In this document: positions 58,668 through 64,000 of the stretch, in pieces
How positions within the stretch are numbered: the first letter of the stretch is position 1
Layout of the letters: each line of letters opens with the position of its first letter
Source: Lasioglossum baleicum
Lineage: Eukaryota > Arthropoda > Insecta > Hymenoptera > Halictidae
Reading direction: 5' to 3'
DNA: 64,000 nucleotides
Assembly (NCBI RefSeq): GCF_051020765.1
Contig: NC_134943.1
Coordinates: 11,656,001-11,720,000, forward strand
Program-made: the position numbers and the translations under genes
The notes under the pieces: generated by a model
Told to the model about the DNA's origin: nothing
The model's input: only the letters and a program-made list of their open reading frames with translations
Databases searched by the model: none

Positions 58668-58867
58668 GACTGCGGATCTTCATGCAAAATAAAAAAGGTC
58701 TACATCAGTTGCAAGAAATTAGGGGCCACCTAGAAATGTTTTTCCTCTTCTAATTATCTTATACGGTTGAAACTAATACACCGATGTCCTTAAATCTTTT
58801 TAATATGTTCGCTGCTTCAAATTGTACGTACCCATTTTTGTCATAAATGCATAAAATCCGCAGAGTC
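58668..58867. mobile_element. GCGGAT-type MITE, type A, second tandem copy
   Basis: It starts GACTGCGGATCTTCATGCAA and ends GCATAAAATCCGCAGAGTC. Because its 17-bp left flank repeats that of the preceding copy, the pair may come from a tandem duplication of element plus flank instead of two insertions. Confidence 0.82.
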
Positions 58868-59556
58868 TAGTAATAAGGCTGAGAAGTAATGTTATTCGTG
58901 AGAATCTACAAAAATACTAATGCTATCTTTTTGTAGAGGATTGTGTCCGCGTGATCCTTGTACCGCCTATGGGTTTCTTTTCCGATTCTCTGGCCCCTTT
59001 CTTTCTATCTTCCGCTCGTCTGCTCCGTTTTTCACGATCTCTCGCCTCGCCAATTCTCCTCCCAGCAGCGGAACGCCGCGAGCAGGATTCCCAAATCCTT
59101 CGAACCCGGTGCCGTGTCACATCTATTTTAAAGTCAACCTCGCCTCTCCGCCAACGAACAGCCGACAGCGCCACACGGCGCTTCTCTTTCTTTCCCCGTC
59201 TACCACGTTTTCCGGTTCTATTTCTTTCTCTCTCGCTCTTTACTGCTCTCCCTCTCTGTCCCCTTTCCGATAAATAAATTTTTTCGTTATCTACCGAGCA
59301 ACGGAGAGAAACCCGACCGGAAAATACGGCCGCGAGCAATTTTTCCCCGATTGATCGATACTCTCGCTTCTACCCCCTGCCACCCAGCTTCGTTTGATCG
59401 TTTGGATGGGTGACAGAGTTACCTGGGTAGTTAGCCTACTTATTATTGGGTCGCACTGATCCTGCCGCTTTTATTATGTCCTCTTATCTGCGAGTGTCTG
59501 TTTGTACGAAGTTCCTGTTCACTTTGCGGTCTGACCCAACTGTAAATGTTATTACT
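58868..59556. other. Pyrimidine-rich block
   Basis: Strand-asymmetric CT-rich sequence opens frames on both strands at 58920-59340. No gene recognised. Confidence 0.4.
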
Positions 59557-59752
59557 AGACTGAACTGCATGCATTGATGGCTTCTGGAAATGTTCAAAAA
59601 ACACTAGAATATCAAATTCGATAGAATTTAGTACGATTTTTATTGACTTCGTATCTACGAAGGCTATTACCACTGGAGATCCAATTTTGTTTGACCCAAC
59701 TTTTTTGAAATTCGTCTGCAAACATTAAAAACTACATAAAAATCCGCGGTGT
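59557..59752. mobile_element. GCGGAT-type MITE, type B, first of a tandem pair
   Basis: The start is eroded (GACTGAACTGCATGCATTGA); the right end ACATAAAAATCCGCGGTG is clear. The interior motif ATCAAATTCGATAGAATTTA recurs at 36.3 kb and, more diverged, at 21.96 kb. Confidence 0.65.
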
Positions 59753-59916
59753 ATTTATGTTTCCAGGTTCTAAACATTTTCAAGAAATGCTAGAATATGA
59801 AATTCCACAGAATTTAATACGACTTTTATCCATTTCACTGAAGATCAGATTCTATTTGATCCGGATGTCTTAAAAGTTTCCAACAAAAATTGAAAATTGC
59901 GGAAACATCCGCAGTC
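59753..59916. mobile_element. GCGGAT-type MITE, type B, second of a tandem pair
   Basis: Its interior (GAAATGCTAGAATATGAAAT, CAGAATTTAATACGACTTTT) repeats that of the preceding element, and it ends AACATCCGCAGTC. Its left terminus has merged with the end of the first copy. Confidence 0.65.
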
Positions 59917-60539
59917 TAGTCATTGCTAGATATAAATTAACGAACACTTTCATTCCGTATCAAGATCTTCAAAACTAAATATGTAGCATTTTTATTTCGT
60001 TTTGCCGCAACGAATTTTCCAAGTAACGAACAAAATTGTTTCTCTTCATTCAGCGCTTAATTCGAATGTTTTGCAGAACCGTGAAGGACTTCGATCGATA
60101 TGCAACGCTATCATTCCACTGACCATGATATCAATTTAATTCGCAGCGCGACGAGCCCCGTCCACTAGTAAGATAACACACTCACTCCAGTATTTAAATG
60201 GCAAACAAAAACTGTGCCAACGATCGCGCGAATGCCATTTATCATTTTAGCCGCGTTATCGTACGGCCGGAGATTAGGCACGTTGCACGATCGATTCATT
60301 ATCTTCGCCCATTTTTTATCTCGATGTCTCGAGGGAGTCACGGATGACGACGCGAGCCCAACTTCTGTCCAACGTTCATCGAACCAGTTCAAAAACCTCT
60401 AGAATCTACGGAGTGAGTCACGCGAACGCTACTTCAGACTAAACTTTCCACAACGCTCCAATAATTCTTGCCGCGTGCTGTTGAGCAACGTGTGGACACA
60501 CTGGCAAGAATCATTCCTGCGTTGCATGCAGCTGTGCTC
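59917..60539. other. Unannotated block
   Basis: Nothing recognised. Confidence 0.4.
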
Positions 60540-60543
60540 TTAA

Positions 60544-61105
60544 CCCTTTGCACCGAGCTATTTTTTCTGGAAAATTAAACGTTTCTTCCGACATAGAATA
60601 ATTCGATTCTTTAGACTCGAAGTTGATGTAACACCTCGTACAATGCTTAAGGGGGTAATCTCGTTTCCAGGATTGCAAGGGTGCTTTCTCATTTCTCAAT
60701 CATGCAAAAATGGGGGTTTTCAGTAGCCAAAAGCGCTAATTGAAAGATCAATCTAAGCCGCAGTCGCTCCCAAATTAGTATTTTTACGTTTACGAGGCAT
60801 AACTTACATTATTCGGCAACATGTAGCTGTCGCAGCTTTATGAAAACACCTAAAAATTTCCTATTACGCCTCGTAAACGTAAACGTAGGAAATTTGGGAG
60901 TGACTGCGACCTAGGTTCATCTTTTATGTAGCGCTTTTGACTACTGAAACACTCCATTGCATCCTGGAAACGAGTCTACCCCCTTAAATGTGTAGTAATT
61001 GATTAGATACCAACTATTATATTTCGATACCAATTATTTAATAATCTAAACAATATTGTGAATATTGGTGTAGAGCAATTTTTAGTGAAGACTCTAAGCC
61101 TCCAC
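60544..61105. mobile_element. CCCTTTGC-family MITE split by a nested TTAA foldback
   Basis: After TTAA (60540-60543) it reads CCCTTTGCACCGAGCTATTT and CGTTTCTTCCGACATAGAAT. It resumes after the insert with GTAGTAATTGATTAGATACC and GAGCAATTTTTAGTGAAGAC. The two halves join in the same order as in the reverse of 18000-18218. The right terminus is lost. Confidence 0.75.
60651..60983. mobile_element. TTAA-flanked foldback MITE (GGGGGTA family), nested
   Basis: GGGGGTAATCTCGTTTCCAG follows TTAA (60647-60650) and CTGGAAACGAGTCTACCCCC precedes TTAA (60984-60987). The two halves are imperfect inverted repeats over about 150 bp each (for example CGTTTACGAGGC versus GCCTCGTAAACG). Partial relatives lie at 10494-10580 and 63075-63874. 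Confidence 0.87.
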
Positions 61106-61879
61106 TGATTACAATTATGAAGACAGACAATTTTCATCTGGCATGAAAATCCGCAGTCCATCGATCAGAAAGCGACGCGCCGCGCCGACGAGAAAGCGAG
61201 CGAGAAGAGAACGAAAACGAGCATGATAAAAATTCGTCGAGTGTCTCCCGTCGTGGCAGACAGTTGAGCATCGGGTAGCAACCCCGAAATCCATGATCAT
61301 CGTCTGGCGATCCAGTGGATGGTGCCATCTCCGCGTCAAGAAACTCGAGCACGCGAGAAAATCCCGGTCCGGCGAGTAAAAAGACACCCGGGGAATCCTG
61401 GCGGAACTTATCAGGGACGGGATTATGAGCGATGATTCAGGGCAGCAGGCTGGCCCGTTAACGGGCAAGAGCTGGGGTCGTCTCCGCCGCTAATAAAACT
61501 CTCGGGGTACGACCGGGGACAGCGGGGGTGGGGCCAGGTATTAACGTTTCTGGCCGCGAGATCGAATCTCTTTCACAGGTCAGCAGCCAATTCGAAGCTA
61601 AGTGGATATGCTCACCCCGAGAATATCCGGGCGGAGGCGCTGCCTGCCTCCCTGCTAGCCAGCTAGCTAGCTAGCTAGCCTGTTCGGCTTGCCTCTGCCC
61701 CCGTACGATCGAATCACACGGCGGGTGGCTCGTTTTTTACCGAGCACCAGGGCTCGAATCGCGCCAATTCGAATACTCCGGATCGGGCCGAGTCAGCGAA
61801 AGCTTGCGCAATACCTGACCTATTGTGCTCGTTAGGGACATTCGGGTCCGACCTATTGGATAAGGCTTCTTCCACCGTC
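61106..61879. other. Unannotated block
   Basis: A solo GCGGAT right end near 61140-61157 and the TAGC run. Confidence 0.4.
61655..61680. repeat. (CTAG/TAGC)n microsatellite
   Basis: Five to six AGCT-phase units. Confidence 0.85.
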
Positions 61880-62110
61880 CGTTCGCACACACTCGCACGC
61901 GATCCACACCACGCTTCCTCCCGACTTTGCTCGACGACTTATCCTCTCTTCCCTAGTTCCAACCACCCCTCTCCCTTCGCCAAGCCATCTTGTCCTTATC
62001 ATCCAGCTTCTTCCTTCCGTCCAGCTCGCCCTGACCTCCCTCGAGCCTCATGCTAGCTACCGAACGACGACGAAACGACCTCCGCGCGTCGTCTATCTCC
62101 TCAAGGGTAT
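61880..62110. repeat. 230-bp duplicated pyrimidine-rich block, copy 1
   Basis: It includes a 67-base stretch identical to copy 2 (from CAAGCCATCTTGTCCTTATC to TCCCTCGAGCC). Overall similarity is roughly 85-90% by eye, spacing 569 bp. Confidence 0.88.
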
Positions 62111-62451
62111 TCTGTCGATCTAAGTAAAGATGCACCGATTGTTTAGCAAAATTGAACTCGTCTGTTCGAGCGTGGACTAATCGTTTTCACATTAAATTTA
62201 TTATTTTATTCTGCGTCGAAAGTTCCCGCGAACTTCGGAATTCGCGTTTTCCAACGGGCGACGGGGGTTGTGTTTACTCCGTGAGCGTGAATAATTACTG
62301 GCCAAAGAGATTCCTGGTAAACATGCTAAAAGCTACAGAACGCTTCTTTCGAATCAACGAGTTGCCGTACTTTAAGGAAGATGAAACAGCTCCCAGAGAA
62401 ATTGGACAAAAAACCGAAAAGAAAAAACGAACTCGGAGGTATCAGGTTTTC

Positions 62452-62690
62452 GCATACACTCGCACGCGAACCGCACCACGCTTTCTCGTCCCGCCATCGT
62501 TCGACGACTTATCCTCTCTTCCCTACTTCCAACAACCCCCACCGTTCCCCAAGCCATCTTGTCCTTATCATCCAGCTTCTTCCTTCCGTCCAGCTCGCCC
62601 TGACCTCCCTCGAGCCTTCTGCCAGCCTTCCGGACGACAACGAGACGACCTCCGCGCGTCGTCCTCAGGGGTATTCTCCCGATCGCCGAG
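62452..62690. repeat. 230-bp duplicated pyrimidine-rich block, copy 2
   Basis: Second copy of 61880-62110. It lies inside a 285-codon + frame (62152-63009), which I do not call a gene: other frames on both strands are also open here, the frame passes through a GT microsatellite, and no domain is recognised. Confidence 0.88.
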
Positions 62691-63074
62691 AGGAATTGAA
62701 CCTTCAGGAAGGAAACCCTCCGTGCGCGTGTGTGTGTGTGTGTGTCTTTCTGAAACCTACGCCATCCTCCACACCGGAGCACTTCTCCTCGTTCCCATCA
62801 TCCGTCTCAACGAGAAACGACCAGCTTCTCCTAATTCTATGGGCCACCTCACGGACACACCAGGCGGACGACCAGGATTTAGAGCCGAGGTGCACTTCGG
62901 GGATTCTCCAAAACCTAGCCCCAAAGGCACAGGCCCGGTTCCTAAGTCCTTAACGATCCACCGCTATACACCATCAATTTTTTTTTATAAAAAGATTTTT
63001 ATTTGCTAATTATACTGGGTGAGCCATCGTGACCAGTAGAGATTACTCTATTATTAGCATAAAAAAGAACTTCC
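62691..63074. other. Unannotated block
   Basis: TGACCAGTAGAGATTACTCT near 63031 also occurs near 31594 inside the Tc1-bounded composite, so it is part of a dispersed repeat. Confidence 0.45.
62722..62745. repeat. (GT)n microsatellite
   Basis: About ten GT units after a GCGC lead. Confidence 0.88.
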
Positions 63075-63874
63075 GGCGGTAGACTCGTTTCCAGGATTGC
63101 AAGGATGCGGATTCGCCTTCTCATTTCTCGATAATACGAACAGGGGATTTTTCAGTAGTCAAAAACGCTAGATAAAAGATTGATCTAGGGAGCTATCTCC
63201 CTCAAAAGTCCTATTTTTTCGTTTACGAAGCGTAATTTGCATTATTCGGCTATTTTCATAGCTACATGTGCACTTGTATGCTTCCGAATAATGAAAATTC
63301 CACCTCGCAAACGATAAAATAAATTTTTTTCAAATACCACGTTTTTAAAAGGTATAAAATAATTTTTCCTAGCCCCATACAGATTCCTAACACCGTACAG
63401 ATAGTCCCGAAAATTTGTGATTGTGAATTTTGAATACCTATGAAAATACTTGTAATATTTAAAACGAAAAACGTGGGGCGACAGTTCTGAGCTATGTTTA
63501 AAATTTCAAGTCTCTAGCTCATCGAGAAGTTAGTTTAAAGTCAATTGCAAAATTTGCCACGGAACAGACAAACAAACAAACAAGAAAGCGAGCTAATAAA
63601 AACGTGGTAAAATGATCTGCGTCCTGTCGTATTTTAAAGAAAACATTTGAATCAATTTAAAATCAATTGCAAAACTTGTACCGAACAGACAGACAGACAG
63701 ACAGACAAGAAAGCAAGCTAATAAAAACGTAGTAAAATAGGATTTTGGGGGGAGATAGCGTCCTAGATCGATCTTTCATCTAGCTTTTTTGACTACTTAA
63801 AATCCCCGTGTTTGTATTATCGAGAAATGTGAAATGAGAAATGAATTCCAATCCTGGAAAAAGCAGTCTACCCC
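63075..63874. mobile_element. GGGGGTA-family foldback, expanded by internal sequence
   Basis: The left arm has GGTAGACTCGTTTCCAGGAT and the right arm ATCCTGGAAAAAGCAGTCTA followed by CCCCG and TTAA (63876-63879). The arms pair through CGTTTACGAAGCGTAATTTG, GATCTAGGGAGCTATCTCCC and their complements. About 400 bp of unrelated sequence, with a tandem duplication at 63539-63738, separates them. Confidence 0.7.
63539..63738. repeat. Tandem duplication with embedded CAAA and CAGA microsatellites
   Basis: Blocks at 63539-63612 and 63661-63738 share TCAATTGCAAAA, GAACAGACA, CAAGAAAGC and AGCTAATAAAAACGT. Period about 122 bp. The microsatellite is (CAAA)n in one and (CAGA)n in the other. Confidence 0.8.
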
Positions 63875-64000
63875 GTTAAACTCCACGGCAATGGAAAGAA
63901 AGCGGCCCCTGGCGGGATCCTGAGGGCACATCGACTAATGAAGGACTCTGGAGTCTCTGGCAGGTCTCTAAGTGAAAAATATTTCGGAACAATGAGATAT

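Noticed and set aside
62152..63009. 285-codon + frame, longest in the window
   Set aside because: It crosses a duplicated block and a GT microsatellite, other frames on both strands are open over the same DNA, and no domain or splice signal is recognised.
1..64000. tRNA or rRNA genes
   Set aside because: I looked for B-box-like GGTTCGAATCC motifs with cloverleaf context and for conserved rRNA blocks and found none; a covariance-model scan would be decisive.
1..64000. Autonomous transposase genes
   Set aside because: No frame shows a recognisable DDE or DDD transposase, reverse transcriptase or integrase; all elements seen are non-autonomous or relics.

Overview
This is a eukaryotic nuclear window. 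It has no operons, no long uninterrupted gene, no rRNA and no tRNA that I could recognise. AT-rich stretches full of short transposon remnants alternate with GC-richer stretches full of CpG and simple repeats. CpG is plainly not depleted. The transposon ends are of insect type: TA-flanked mariner/Tc1 termini, TTAA-flanked piggyBac-like termini, and an ACAGGGTGTCC-type end. Together these suggest a holometabolous insect, most likely a hymenopteran such as a bee or ant. The order is an inference and no species is claimed.

Coding content is very low. The longest open frame (285 codons near 62.2-63.0 kb) crosses a duplicated block and a GT microsatellite and overlaps other open frames, so I do not call it a gene. 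The one coding candidate I support is a possible first exon on the + strand at 8421-8565. It has a signal-peptide-like N terminus and ends at a perfect GTAAGT donor in phase 1. On the - strand there are two nearly identical composite splice sites, near 13.02 kb and 45.41 kb. In each, a pyrimidine-rich CAG acceptor is joined directly to a GTGAGT donor. This is the signature of recursive-splicing (ratchet) sites, so much of the window is probably one giant intron of a - strand gene whose exons lie outside it.

Layout. 0-6.3 kb: mostly unique, with a four-unit tandem repeat at 2.4-2.9 kb. 6.3-8.6 kb: a GC-rich block, a MITE with a second MITE inside it, then the candidate exon. 8.7-16.5 kb: unique sequence, several terminal-inverted-repeat elements and the first ratchet site. 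16.5-21.4 kb: a dense nest of TTAA and TA elements. 21.4-31 kb: unique blocks with scattered MITEs. 31.2-33.2 kb: an element with Tc1-like ends holding a 1.06 kb palindrome whose arms are about 98% alike. 34-46 kb: tandem and dispersed duplications, a mariner inside another element, and the second ratchet site. 46-58 kb: mostly unique, with foldback elements and a 36-bp tandem repeat. 58-64 kb: clusters of GCGGAT-type MITEs, nested TTAA elements and a 230-bp duplicated block.

The recurring architecture is TE-in-TE insertion. Four times a TTAA-targeting element sits inside another MITE, and in three of these I can compare with a related copy that lacks the insert. All identities and boundaries were judged by eye.
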